A stretch of DNA of 64,000 nucleotides from Sycon ciliatum (GCF_964019385.1 NC_088654.1:2930550-2994549); one strand, 5' to 3'. Numbered from the stretch's first letter, positions 52,835-62,215 are shown. Notes: a model not told the origin generated them from the sequence alone. Numbers and translations are program-made.

Positions 52835-53360
52835 AAACAACTTGTTTTGTAGTCAACTAGTCCATCACAATGTCATGCATGAGGAGTACTGTAGGAGTTT
52901 GGCTTTCGGCTTGTACAATTCGTTTTCGCAAAGCTTCCCTTTCTTCATTTATCTTTGATATTTATGACCCACCCAAGTTGGGTGGTGTGCTGCTTTGCTG
53001 CTTCGAATTGTAGTTAGACCGCTTTGTCAAATATCGTACTGGTCTCTTCATCGTCCAGTAACAATCGACATTCTTTGTTCCGTTGGGACTGTAGCTTTTG
53101 CTCATTTTCGTTGCGCTTGCCTTCCCCTCTTTGGTCTTTCCATAACCTTGAACCTTCCAAGTTGGAAGGCTGTCGGTTAGCGCTACGGAGATGTGTTGAG
53201 GCTAGGTGTCAGGACGTCGAATGTTTCAGTACTCTGTCAGTTTTGTGCCTAGTTATTGCACTTTCTGACTGTATATAGTATCATGTTACAGTGATGGAGA
53301 GTTACTCTTAACTCGTATCGATATGTCCTTTTCTCTTCTACAATAATAATAATGTAAGCC

Positions 53361-54239
53361 TCAACCTGAGATTCTTGCTTCAGCAATAACAAGCGCTGCC
53401 GAGTCTGAGGCCATTGCTGGTAAGAATGCCTTGCGTGCACCACGCAAGCACATCAGCGCTGAACGGACCAGTGCAAAGCCAATCTGGCAGCGGATGGCAG
53501 CTAGGGTGATGCTGTATGGCTCCCCAGTCTTGGCAGCGAGGAGAGAGGCGATGCGTTTGTAGAGCGAAGCACCATGCTTTCCCATGCCTCCGGTGGTAGA
53601 GAAGATGGCGGGGACAAAGCTGGAATGCTCCACCTCCCTCAGGCGCTGCTCATACGCACGACGCTTAGCCTTTTCATGACGGACATAGGTAGCAGCAAGT
53701 GAGTTGGAACGGTTCGGAGACGCATGGGGGTTGAATACCCGTACATCAATGTAGGTGCGTTCGAACTGTCCTCCCCAAATGCCACTAGCCACGACGTCTA
53801 GGCGTGCCTGGTCGTCAGCAATAGCAGTGCGATAACGGAGTTGCTCTCCGGAGAGTGGCTGGAGGTGTGGCTCAACTGCCACCTGATGGGCCACCCGCCT
53901 GAGCAGACGAGCAGTGAGGTCCCTCACCTCGTTGTGACGAATGGACGGAAATCCACCAGTCGGACACGAGACGGAGTGAGACACAGTGAACTGCTGCCCA
54001 CACGCACACAGTGATGGTAGCCGGACCGGCAGCCAGTTGAAGCGAAGGCAAACAGCATCCCGAAACTCCGACTTCGTCAGGGTGAAGCCATGGCGTTGAA
54101 GGGGTCGGCACGTGAGCCAGCTTGAGGCACCCGGTTCCGAAGCTAGAGCGATCACTCGCTGCAGCTCTGAACTGGCGGAGGAAGAGAAGGCCTGGGCTGC
54201 TGCGCGAATTGACTGCGATGGACCAAACAAATACCTCAA
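53361..54239 (-). CDS. LINE-type C-terminal protein module, nuclease-like
   Basis: A 292-codon open frame with no early ATG and no RT domain, so it is the 3' part of a longer ORF. In order: FTLTKSEFRDAVCLRFNWLP; a zinc-binding CACGQQFTVSHSVSCPTGGF (C-x-C…H…C); SIRHNEVRDLTARLLRRVAH; EPHLQPLSGEQ; DDQARLDVVASGIWGGQFER followed by TYIDVRVFNPHAS; VRHEKAKRRAYEQRLREVEH; SSFVPAIFSTTGGMGKHGAS; RCQIGFALVRSALMCLRGAR. I recall this set of motifs at the C-terminus of RT-containing ORFs in cnidarian and sponge genomes. The HNEVRD…RLDV…DVRVF pattern could be a PD-(D/E)XK nuclease core, which is an inference. No frameshift or stop, so the copy is young. A shorter relative is at 44924-45249. Confidence 0.7.
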   Translation of the reverse strand: MRYLFGPSQSIRAAAQAFSSSASSELQRVIALASEPGASSWLTCRPLQRHGFTLTKSEFRDAVCLRFNWLPVRLPSLCACGQQFTVSHSVSCPTGGFPSIRHNEVRDLTARLLRRVAHQVAVEPHLQPLSGEQLRYRTAIADDQARLDVVASGIWGGQFERTYIDVRVFNPHASPNRSNSLAATYVRHEKAKRRAYEQRLREVEHSSFVPAIFSTTGGMGKHGASLYKRIASLLAAKTGEPYSITLAAIRCQIGFALVRSALMCLRGARKAFLPAMASDSAALVIAEARISG

Positions 54240-54759
54240 CTCAATATCAAGTCAACTTTCTCGCAGCAAACGGCCGTTGTGACGTGTTTCCCTTACGCAA
54301 AGCGAAGTGTGAATGAGGCGTTACTCTACATATCCAAAACTGTAAACCAGTGAAGACTACTGCTTAGAAGAAGGTATTATAATGTTGTGCATTGTACTTG
54401 CCAAATGTGTGTGATACTCTATGTAACATACATGTAGATAGGGCCAAGCAAGCACAGCAAGTTCTGAATTTTAGGTATTTGGAGGTCGTGAACAGATCAG
54501 ATTTGTCTTGTAAGTGATAGGTATTGCTTACCTCTATATGTTGCCGCTTTCGTGCTGGCCGAAAACGCTGCGTGCTCTGGCGATAATTCAGCTGGAAATT
54601 AGGTGCATAAAAATGCCATTTTCAGCTTCGTTCACAACATTTTCGATATGCGTCTCCTCTACGAAACTTCACTACAAATATATCTGCCGAAAGAGCGTCC
54701 CGCCAAGAATACATGGTGTGAAATAAAACAAGGTGGTGAACAGTAAAACGACGTAGGCC
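54240..54759. other. No gene seen
   Basis: Unassigned sequence between two retroelement fragments, with no repeats or convincing frames. Confidence 0.3.
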
Positions 54760-54805
54760 ATGTAATGTTTTGAAGTTTTTGGGGACGGTTGGCGGTTTTC
54801 GTGCT

Positions 54806-55156
54806 CTGAGGATCAGCCCAGCGGCACTCCTACAGCATCCCTTAGGCAGTGACCAAACCTTTGTGTACCTTACGATGTACGTGAAGGAATCACCTAACAC
54901 GGAACCTGCTGATCCGTGCGTCCTGACAGGGGTGGTGCCCATCAACAAACTTGTGCTCTACGTTGGAAGCATCAACAGCGGTTGCAACGCTCACTCCATC
55001 AGAGACTGGTGCGAAGCGAGGGACATGGAGGTATTAAATTGCTCCGTCATGGAGTCGAAATACCTTGGCACATCGTATGCCAGAGTCACTGCGGCTGCAG
55101 AACATGAAGAGCGTGTACTAGACAGAGCCTTCTGGCCCGAAGCCATCAGCCACTGA
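54806..55156 (+). pseudogene. LINE ORF1 C-terminal domain
   Basis: About 115 codons ending NKLVLYVGSINSGCNAHSIR, WCEARDMEVLNCSVMESKYL, SYARVTAAAEHEERVLDRAF WPEAISH with TGA. This is the counterpart of 38062-38321 in the other LINE and confirms that the domain belongs to the element. Its start is not clear; ATG at 54875 (MYVKESPNTEPADPC) is one possibility. Likely RNA-binding. Confidence 0.65.
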
Positions 55157-55208
55157 GTATGCAAGTGGCGTTTTGCGGACAGCCCCAAAGTGACGAAGCC
55201 AGCTTCCA

Positions 55209-56123
55209 ATGCGTAACTTTTATCCCTCCTCTTCCACTTCAACCCCTGCGCCTCTCAACGCTCTTGCCCCACCTTTCTTCCCCCATTCTGTACATGCTGC
55301 TACTCACCGACTTACAATCTGTGTCCTTAATGCTCGCTCCATAACAAACAAGTCTGGCGAACTCATTCAAATCTGTGAGGATCACACACCCAGCGTTGTA
55401 TGCATCACAGAGACCTGGCTAACTCCCACACAAGCTTTCCAGGTGCCACACTATGAATGCTTCCGTCGAGACCGACCTGTTTTAGAAAATAGACAGAACC
55501 GTGACCCACACGGAGGAGTTCTAATCTTAGTTCGTGAAGGTCTGTGTACTTCCATTGATCAGGGACCGGATTTTCAGTAACCGGGCTTGGAAGATCTAGC
55601 ACTTCGGCTTACACTCGCTGAACATAAGCTTGTCTCACCTTCTGACCTGCCAACAACCCACCTAACAGTAGCCTGTATCTACCGTGCTCCTTCCCCGTCG
55701 ACGGATGACTTCTCGACTTTTCTCGACCGACTCCAAATAGCCCTGCAATCAACTCAAAGGATGCCCGAAGCCCTTGTGATATCAGGCGACTTCAACTGTA
55801 GGTATTCCGGCTGGTGCTCAACTGACCAAACGGATGCACAGGGTCTGAGTCTTGAACACCTCTTCTCATGCTATAATTTGACCCAATCGGTAACCTTTCC
55901 CACCCACCTCCGCTCGAATGGACTTGGCAGCTGTCTAGACCTTATCGCGAGCAACATCCCTAACCAACTCAACCACATTCAACACCTGGCTCCTCTTGGC
56001 GCATCAGACCATGCCGTCCTGCTGGCTGAGTTCTCCTCCTCAAAGTCCTCCCCCACAGCAGCCAGCACCTGTCGTAGCCCACCATCCACGCAAAAAATAC
56101 AATGTCCTGAGTGCCACGGATAA
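55209..56123 (+). pseudogene. LINE ORF2: apurinic-like endonuclease
   Basis: ICVLNARSITNKSGELIQIC, VVCITETWLTPTQAFQVPHY, then a stop at 55578 and continuation in another register: TVACIYRAPSPSTDDFSTFL, ALVISGDFNCRYSGWCSTDQ, LAPLGASDHAVLLAEFSS. The N, E, GDFN and SDH catalytic signatures are all present. One stop or frameshift near 55580 inactivates it. Confidence 0.88.
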
Positions 56124-57066
56124 CATGTGGAATGCCATGAATGTTTTTCTCGCAGATGTACCCTGGTCTCAGGTCCTTGCCTCCCACTGCATCGACATGG
56201 CTGTCTCCGCATTCACTGACATCCTTGAAGGTGCCTTGGACCTATATATATAGGAAGATCCTCACCTCCTCGTCGGAAATCACGCCACAAACCCTGCCCC
56301 TGGATGACTCCATCACTGAAAGCAGCTATTAAAGTCAAGAGCGATCTCTACAGCATCTACCGGAAATACCCATCCCCTACAAATTTCAACAAATACAAAC
56401 ACCAACGTAACTATGTAAAATGCCTTTTCAGATCCTGCCATCGCTGCTACATCCACAACCTCCGTGCTACGATATCTCCCACAAACCCTTGCCTCTGTGC
56501 TCATTCGTCAACTGCGAAATCCTACCAGCGCCCGGGTCATACCTTCGAAGATGGTGGGCCCAAATGGTCGAACAAGCACCTCTCCGCCATCCATTGGTAA
56601 TTTATTGAACCGCCATTTCGTCAGTGCTGGCTTACAGGTTGACCCCAATGCTCCTATTCCCACTATTTCCTCCCTACCTCCACCAGCAACTACATTGCAC
56701 TCCCTGATCATCACCTCATCGACTGTTCACAAGTATATTGCAAGACTGCCTCTGAACAAATCCCCCGGAGCTGATAGGATCACCAATGAGATCCTCAGGA
56801 AACTGAGCTACTCAATTGCCCACCCACTCTCCATTCTTTTTAACCTTTCCCTCTCCTCCGGCACTTTCCCGTCACGATGGAAGTCAGCCACTGTCATTCC
56901 AGTGTACAAAAATAAAGGCGACAAGAACAACCCGTCTTAATACCGACCAATCTCCCTCCTGTCCTGCGTCTCCAAACTGCTAGAGAGAATAGTGTACGAC
57001 CGCTTGTACGACCATATCTCCCCTGTTTTTCACCCCGCACAATCTGGCTTCCGCCGAAAGGACAAC
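56124..57066 (+). pseudogene. LINE ORF2: reverse transcriptase, N-terminal part
   Basis: Linker with frameshifts (MTPSLKAAIKVKSDLYSIYR), then LPLNKSPGADRITNEILRKL, LFNLSLSSGTFPSRWKSATV IPVYKN, a stop at 56938, YRPISLLSCVSKLLERIVYD and ISPVFHPAQSGFRRKDNSS. The catalytic motifs that follow in other LINEs (AFDTVWH, FADD) are absent because the copy ends here. Confidence 0.85.
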
Positions 57067-57756
57067 AGTAGTAAGTGCGGGGCGGGTTCTGGGCCACTTT
57101 TTGACCTTTGACCTTTGGGCCAAATAAGGCACACTGTGTCGGGCGTGCTTGGTCTGGCCCCGGGACCCCCCAGAGTTTGACCTTTGACCCCTGGCATGCC
57201 ATAAATGTCATCCTTAAGGTTCTTTTCGCCATAGATGGCGAACGTGCACTTGTGCACGTTCGGTGCATTCGCACCGGGGAGTAGTAAAATACGTACTATT
57301 CCCTGATTCGCACATCGTAGATGTGCATTGCATGCAGTGACATATTGCGCATGCGTGCATACGCACGCGGAGCGTGTGACCTTCAGTGGTCCTATGCGTG
57401 TGGAAAAGACGCAGTGCAACACAAGGTGTACTAGTACACGTGTCATTATACTACTCTCTTCGTAGATGTGCAGCAAACAAAGTTCACGTTCCGTGCATTC
57501 GTTTTATTTGCACATCGTAGATGTGCACTGATTGACAAGTTGCCCATGCAGAGCATGCCTAATCGGCTTTTCGATCGGTTAAGAGAATGTTCAAATTCGG
57601 CCATATTATGAGCCCCAAGATCAGAATTCGACTCAACGTAGTACTTGAAGTCACCGTTCCCATTACGTCATGTACATTTACACACACTCTGTTGAAGCAC
57701 TGAAACATCGACTTTCGGCGAATTCAACAAGTTAAATGTGAACATTCGGCGAAAAG
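57067..57756. repeat. Repeat-rich spacer with duplicated TGCACATCGTAGATGTGCA block
   Basis: GCACATCGTAGATGTGCA, itself palindromic, occurs at 57310 and 57511, each preceded by ACGTTC(G/C)GTGCATTCG. TTTGACCTTTGACC words are near 57098 and 57175. The left copy contains a 31-bp palindromic element that the right copy lacks. Confidence 0.6.
57275..57305. mobile_element. 31-bp palindromic hAT-like micro-element with perfect 8-bp duplication
   Basis: Runs from CGGGGAGTAGTAAAATACG to TACTATTCCCTG. The flanking octamers ATTCGCAC (57267-57274) and ATTCGCAC (57306-57313) are identical. The ends are one base off the CAGGGAGTA consensus. Confidence 0.6.
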
Positions 57757-58315
57757 ATGGGTAATTTCTTCAAAACCACTGTTTTCGGCGAATTTTTCGC
57801 CCGGCCGATTTGGGAAATGCCTACTGTCCATGCAGGTGCAATAGATGCATATTTCTATTTTGATCGGAATTCAGTTAGAATCAACCGGCTACGCCCGGAG
57901 TATCATGCATCAAAACAATTATTGAAGGGGTGTCACAGTGAAGCAGTGTTGCTACGCACCACAAATCCCCTCTGCCCTGCACCGAATTTATACTGGAGAA
58001 TCCAGAGTGACCAGCAAAGAGTCACAACCCGCGGGTATCCAGTCACACTAAGGCATGTCCACAATTCCCCACATATTCACTGTAACAAAACACAATACTG
58101 TTTACTATAATACACTTTTATTTAAATTGACTTGGATGAGTCTGTAGAAGAGAACACAATGCACGCACACGCACGCATGCGCGGACACACACACGCACAC
58201 ACGCACACACACATCTAGGTTATAGTGCTATACACGTATCTAGGGTTTAGGAAGCACGAGAATGTGTCGAAGCACCCACACATACCCCTTCATGCAGTGT
58301 ACTTCAGTAGCCCAA
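57757..58315. other. No recognised gene
   Basis: A 117-codon plus-strand frame (57757-58110; MGNFFKTTVFGEFFARPIWE…) has no recognisable domain. 58160-58215 is (CA)-rich. Confidence 0.25.
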
Positions 58316-58425
58316 CACATTACGACTGCTCAGGACCATCACAAAACACATTACGACTGCTATAGCACAGGACCATCACAAAACACATTACGACTGCTAT
58401 AGCACAGGACCATCACAAAACACTA
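58316..58425 (+). repeat. 37-bp tandem repeat, three copies
   Basis: AACACATTACGACTGCTATA plus GCACAGGACCATCACAA, period 37 bp, first copy partly deleted. Confidence 0.85.
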
Positions 58426-58685
58426 CACACTGTTACTACACTGCACACACAGTTACTACACTACGCCTGTTACAAGTACTTACAAATAATTTTGAAACAA
58501 ATGGCACATCCCGAAGACGGCAGCTCCAGACCTTCATACATCATCATCTGTAAAACCAAGCATGAGCGCACACAAACACTATTAGTGTCACGAATACGGA
58601 AGCAGGGTAAGACAAGATGATACGAAACAAGTAAGTATCGCTATAACAAGGGGGTAAGTATACATGTAAACAGAGCAGTGCTTAC

Positions 58686-59028
58686 TTACAGGGTCCTAAT
58701 ATGCTCTACGGCGTCCCGGTAGTCGGATTGCAATAGCATTCCGACTTGCCGACCCTCCCAGTAACGGGCTAGATGGGCCGTACCCGTGAGGTGGGCAGCC
58801 ACGGCTGTGGCTCCCACCAGCCTTTCTCCACTGTAAAAACGAAAGAAACCGCAGAAAGCAGAGTGTCATAGAGCTCTTTTGTTGAGGGAGAGAGCTAGGA
58901 GCACTGCACACTTACCATTTGTCACAATATATGATTAGAAAGAGGCGGCGCTTGACGCACCGCCTCAGATGCCGGAACAGGGGTATTACCCCTGTCAGTC
59001 GGACACCGCAGTGGCACGTGAACGTCAT
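58686..59028 (-). CDS. Two-exon small zinc-finger protein
   Basis: Exon 1 (59028-58916) begins MTFTCHCGVRLTGVIPLFRH and ends after IIYCDK. A consensus donor (ATG|GTAAGT) and acceptor (TTTTTACAG|TGG) define an 85-bp intron (58915-58831). Splicing completes a C2H2-type finger: YCDKC, GERLVGATAVAAH, LTGTAHLARYW, i.e. C-x2-C-x12-H-x5-H. Exon 1 holds a first finger-like motif, C-x-C-x12-H-x3-C. The end is EHIRTL followed by TAA at 58688-58686. GTAAGT overlaps that stop and an acceptor lies at about 58550, but using it also gives an immediate stop. About 85 residues. Nucleic-acid binding is likely. The start could lie further upstream (in-frame codons to 59124 are open). It is divergent from the RING gene, about 270 bp away. 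Confidence 0.6.
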
Positions 59029-59233
59029 TTGGACTCTTTTCAGGATAATGATACTGAAGTGAAGGTGTGAACCGCAAAGCAAGGCCTTTACCTTCTTCCT
59101 GTCGAATTCGCTCCCCAGCTGCAAACCGACACCATCCGCTAAAATCCAATCATACCAAGTAACGCAAAGGTCATCAGTTGACCTTTTGGACTTTTCAACT
59201 CTTATCCAAAACCACCAAGAGGAAAAAACCAGG

Positions 59234-59293
59234 ATGAAGAAGACGTCAGTTGTAGAAGCGTTTGTGGAGGAGTTGTTACATTATTCTCAGTAA
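59234..59293 (+). CDS. Short upstream frame before the RING gene
   Basis: 19 codons, MKKTSVVEAFVEELLHYSQ, ending 7 bp before the RING-gene ATG. It could be an upstream ORF that limits translation, or chance. GGTCATCAGTTGACC, an inverted repeat, lies just before it (59169-59183). Confidence 0.25.
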   Translation: MKKTSVVEAFVEELLHYSQ

Positions 59294-59299
59294 ATAGAT

Positions 59300-60088
59300 A
59301 TGGCTGATACATTCGGTGTAGACTTGGACGACCGGTCGTGGTCTCTCACCACGGGTCCTTTACTAATAGAAAGGTGGACGCCAATAAGAACAGTTGTGGA
59401 GTTGGCAGATCAAAACGCGCAGCAAGAAATTTGGCACGTCGATGGTAGACTCCATCGGGAGGACGGACCAGCTCTTGTTGATAGTAGGGGAGTGTCCGCC
59501 TGGTGCTATGGAGGTCGCCTTCATCGCGTTAATGAACCGGCTTGGATAGGACGGGGTAGCATCGAGTACTACCTCAACGGTGTCCGTCATAGAGCCGGCG
59601 GTCCTGCAGTCAGTTATTGTGACGCCACATGCTGTATTCTGCGGTGGTATCACCACGGAATGCTCCACAGGGAGAATGCGCCAGCGGTGATACGCAGGGA
59701 AGGTAACAATCGTGTACGGGAGTGGTACCGATACAACCTTCGGCATAGGGAAGATGGACCTGCTTTCATCTCTCAGGAGGAGGAGGGTATCTATCAGTGG
59801 TACCTCAACGGGGTGTATTACGGTAGCCACCATCAAGACCAGACAATACACCCCATGGAGCTGCAGTACATCAATGTAGTGCCAACTAAGGTAGACTCGT
59901 CAGCAATAAGTCATGAGCCCATTTGTGTGATTTGTCAGGATACCCTGGACAGTCCTCTATCCAAGTTGGAGTGCGGTCATGAATTTCACTTCCACTGTAT
60001 GAAGGAGTGGATCAGTTCTGCCCCCAGCCCAACTTGCCCAACCTGCCGCTACTCCATGACTGCTGAGGACTTGGTTGAGTTCTTGTAG
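59300..60088 (+). CDS. W/G-repeat plus RING-finger protein (probable E3 ubiquitin ligase)
   Basis: Single-exon frame of 262 residues, MADTFGVDLDDRSWSLTTGP. Residues about 40-185 hold five imperfect repeats of the form W-x2-G-x-L/V-HR-x-D/N-GPA: EIWHVDGRLHREDGPAL, WCYGGRLHRVNEPAW, YYLNGVRHRAGGPAV, WYHHGMLHRENAPAV, WYRYNLRHREDGPAF. Such MORN-variant repeats are very common in large DNA viruses and also occur in cellular proteins. Residues about 212-256 are a RING-H2 finger: CVICQDTLDSPLSKLECGHE then FHFHCMKEWISS and CPTCR, with all eight ligands (C-C-C-H-H-C-C-C order). RING fingers recruit E2 enzymes. No signal peptide or membrane segment. Start chosen as the first in-frame ATG. Confidence 0.85.
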   Translation: MADTFGVDLDDRSWSLTTGPLLIERWTPIRTVVELADQNAQQEIWHVDGRLHREDGPALVDSRGVSAWCYGGRLHRVNEPAWIGRGSIEYYLNGVRHRAGGPAVSYCDATCCILRWYHHGMLHRENAPAVIRREGNNRVREWYRYNLRHREDGPAFISQEEEGIYQWYLNGVYYGSHHQDQTIHPMELQYINVVPTKVDSSAISHEPICVICQDTLDSPLSKLECGHEFHFHCMKEWISSAPSPTCPTCRYSMTAEDLVEFL

Positions 60089-60164
60089 TAATACATGACA
60101 CAGCTGCATGTAGGCGACTACGAATGACCAGTCATGTGCTACAGATGGACGCGGACACGCCACC

Positions 60165-60410
60165 CTAAGTAGCCATGAGCGGCTATTTGGACAAGGACAA
60201 CAAAGCACCTCGTGGGCGGCCAAGGTTGACACTAGCCACAAGTCTGGTCGCTCAGTTGAATCAGCTGGGTGTGCCCATGAAGACCATGGAAGACCGTTCC
60301 AGGTGCCGACAACATGCAGAGGACAAGACAGACTGGAAGAAACTGTGCAGCTCGACACTCGAGGATAAATCAGTATCAGCAGCTACTACACCTTGCTGAT
60401 GATGCTCACA
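60165..60410 (+). pseudogene. Possible LINE ORF2 tail fragment
   Basis: Reads APRGRPRLTLATSLVAQLNQ, then KTMEDRSRCRQHAEDKTDWKKL. GRPR…A-x2-DR/K-x-W-R/K is the usual end of many LINE polymerases. It is only about 70 codons with no further context, so it may instead be chance. The stop is at 60399 and (TTA)n follows at 60470-60485. Confidence 0.4.
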
Positions 60411-60547
60411 AGACAGAAGTGGGAAAAAACACTGAATTTCTTTATTTAGTGCTCAACTACGCAAAATGTGTTATTATTATTATTATACATGTTCAACTGT
60501 ACTCAGTCTGGCTGACTGCCATTCTCTACCACACATTACCGGACACT

Positions 60548-61427
60548 ATTGTGGTTGTCGTCGTTATCGTCGTCGTTGTTGATGTTGTTATTGGTTGTTG
60601 CTGTCGGTTGTTGCCGGTTGTTGTTGGTTGTTGTTGGTTGTTGTTGGTTGTTGTTGATGTTGTTGTCGGTTGTTGTCGTCGTTATCGTCGTCGTTGTTGA
60701 TGTTGTTATTGGTTGTTGCTGTCGGTTGTTGGTTGTTATTGTTGATTGTTGTCGGTTGTTGTTGGCTGTTGGATGTTGTTGTCGGTTGTTGTCGGTTGTT
60801 GCTGGTTATTGTTGGTTGTTGTTGGTTGTTGTTGGGCGTTGTTGGTTGTTGTCGGTTGTTGTCAGGTGTTGTTGGTTGTTGTTGGTTGTTGTTGTCGGTT
60901 GTTGGTTGTTGTTGTTTGTTGTTGTTGGTTGTAGTTGGTTGTTGTCAGTTGTAGTTGGTTGTTGGATGTTTTTGTCGGTTGTTGTTGGTTGTTGTCGGTT
61001 GTTGTCCGTTGTTGTTGGTTGTTGTTGGTTGTTGTTGGCTGTTGTTGGCTGTTGTTGGTTGTTGTTGTTTGTTGTTGTCGGTTGTTGGTTGTTGTTGTTT
61101 GTTGTTGTTGGTTGTAGTTGGTTGTTGTCAGTTGTAGTTGGTTGTTGGATGTTGTTGTCGGTTGTTGTCGGTTGTTGTTGGTTGTTGTTGGTTGTTGTTG
61201 GCTGTTGTTGGTTGTTGTTGGTTGTTGTTGGTTGTTGTTGTTTGTTGTTGTCGGTTGTTGGTTGTTGTTGTTTGTTGTTGTTGGTTGTAGTTGGTTGTTG
61301 TCAGTTGTTGTTGGTTGTTGGATGTTGTTGTCGGTTGTTGTCGGTTGTTGTCGGTTGTTGTTGGCTGTTGTTGGTTGTTTTTGGTTGTTGTTGGTTGTTG
61401 TCGGTTGCTGTCGGTTGTTGTGTTTTA
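60548..61427 (+). repeat. 880-bp (GTT)-based minisatellite
   Basis: Almost pure G/T on the plus strand, composed of GTTGTTGGTTGTTGT-like units with higher-order copies of about 100-180 bp (e.g. GGTTGTAGTTGGTTGTTGTC at 60930 and 61110). All long Val/Cys/Leu frames inside it are artefacts. Confidence 0.95.
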
Positions 61428-61870
61428 ATCGTTATTTTGTTCATTATCCAGGAGGATGTTGCTATGATCCAGTACCATTTTTTCGCATATATGAGACAAG
61501 TTTGTGTAAAGTAAGTGTGACGTGGAGTATGCTGATTGGATGTGAGGTGGTGAAAGTATGCTGATTGGCCGATAACAATTAGTGGAAGGGATAATGTAAT
61601 GCGCTGCTTGTGCAGCGTAACCAAACACATGGTCTGTGGGAAACGCCCTAGTAAAATAAATAAAATAATAATAACATGAATTGCCACGGGCACTTGAGAG
61701 ACTCGAGCCCCGCCACCTAGTTCAAATCGGACTTGGTAGCTTCATACTGGAACTTAATCTTCTTCTTTTTGAGGTATGACCGTACAAAACGCGCTTGGAT
61801 TTTTTTCATTTTTATTTTATTATTATTATTTTTTTTTTCATTGCAACTTTTTTAGCAGATAGCAACTTTT

Positions 61871-62215
61871 TTAGCAGACTACTGAAGCAACGGTGAATCT
61901 GGAACGAATAAATGGTCCGTCCATGTCAAAGGCATGACGAGTCTCGAAGTCTTCACATTCATGATGGAACCTTGTCATGATTGACGCATTCCTTGATGGT
62001 GTGCACATGAAATCACCCTGGCTCATCTTTTCCAATTCCATTCTTTTCACATCCTGCAACCCATACCCTACTAGTATCAGTGGGGATGCTAGAATCAGAA
62101 GAGGCAAGGCAGCACTCTTCCGTGGATGTATTACTCGACACAACACCACCCATACTTGTTTTCTAGAAGTTTTGACGATAATGATATATTGCAGTAGGAA
62201 GTAGTATACAGTCAA
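61871..62215 (-). CDS. Possible small gene between the minisatellite and the 62.3-kb gene
   Basis: Two overlapping minus-strand frames. One (114 codons, no ATG start) has a hydrophobic stretch AALPLLILASPLILVGYGLQ and then MCTPSRNASIMTRFHHECED. The other begins with ATG at 62153: MGGVVSSNTSTEECCLASSD, 46 codons, ending 62013; MGG-x2-S is a possible N-myristoylation start. I cannot decide between them and recognise neither. Confidence 0.25.
   Translation of the reverse strand: MTVYYFLLQYIIIVKTSRKQVWVVLCRVIHPRKSAALPLLILASPLILVGYGLQDVKRMELEKMSQGDFMCTPSRNASIMTRFHHECEDFETRHAFDMDGPFIRSRFTVASVVC

Larger units (their letters stand above)
51108..53341. mobile_element. Array of a 591-bp hammerhead-bearing unit (retrozyme-like)
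   Basis: Nearly four copies of one unit: two in tandem on the minus strand (51108-52153, the inner one truncated) and two full copies in tandem on the plus strand (52154-52744, 52745-53341). Repeat landmarks recur exactly 591 bp apart (e.g. 51203/51794 and 52433/53024), and the copies look virtually identical. The orientation flips at 52153/52154 within GAATT|CTACATTTATTT. Each complete unit has one type I hammerhead, so a transcript through a tandem pair would self-cleave into 591-nt monomers. No protein domain is encoded; the shared short frames are incidental. Tandem or inverted partial copies with a type I hammerhead match metazoan retrozymes and Penelope-like terminal repeats. Confidence 0.85.
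54760..57066 (+). mobile_element. Second CR1/L2-like LINE, 3' truncated
   Basis: Same family as the element at 37.8-42.8 kb: ORF1 end, endonuclease and the first half of RT, stopping abruptly after AQSGFRRKDNSS at about 57066, where unrelated sequence begins. 5'-complete but 3'-broken LINEs are unusual for target-primed insertion, so the right end was probably removed later. Confidence 0.85.

Noticed and set aside
51203..53278. Identical 84- and 61-codon frames in each 591-bp unit
   Set aside because: Identity simply reflects near-identical DNA copies; no domain, and the ribozyme explains the unit better.
57757..58110. 117-codon plus-strand frame as a gene
   Set aside because: No recognisable domain, no promoter or splice signal; left as unassigned.
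58315..58425. Regular 37-bp repeats suggesting a CRISPR-like array
   Set aside because: Contiguous tandem copies without spacers in a eukaryotic genome.
60549..61564. 321-codon Val/Cys/Leu-rich frame and four shorter ones
   Set aside because: Translation of a GTT minisatellite in several frames; no protein signal.
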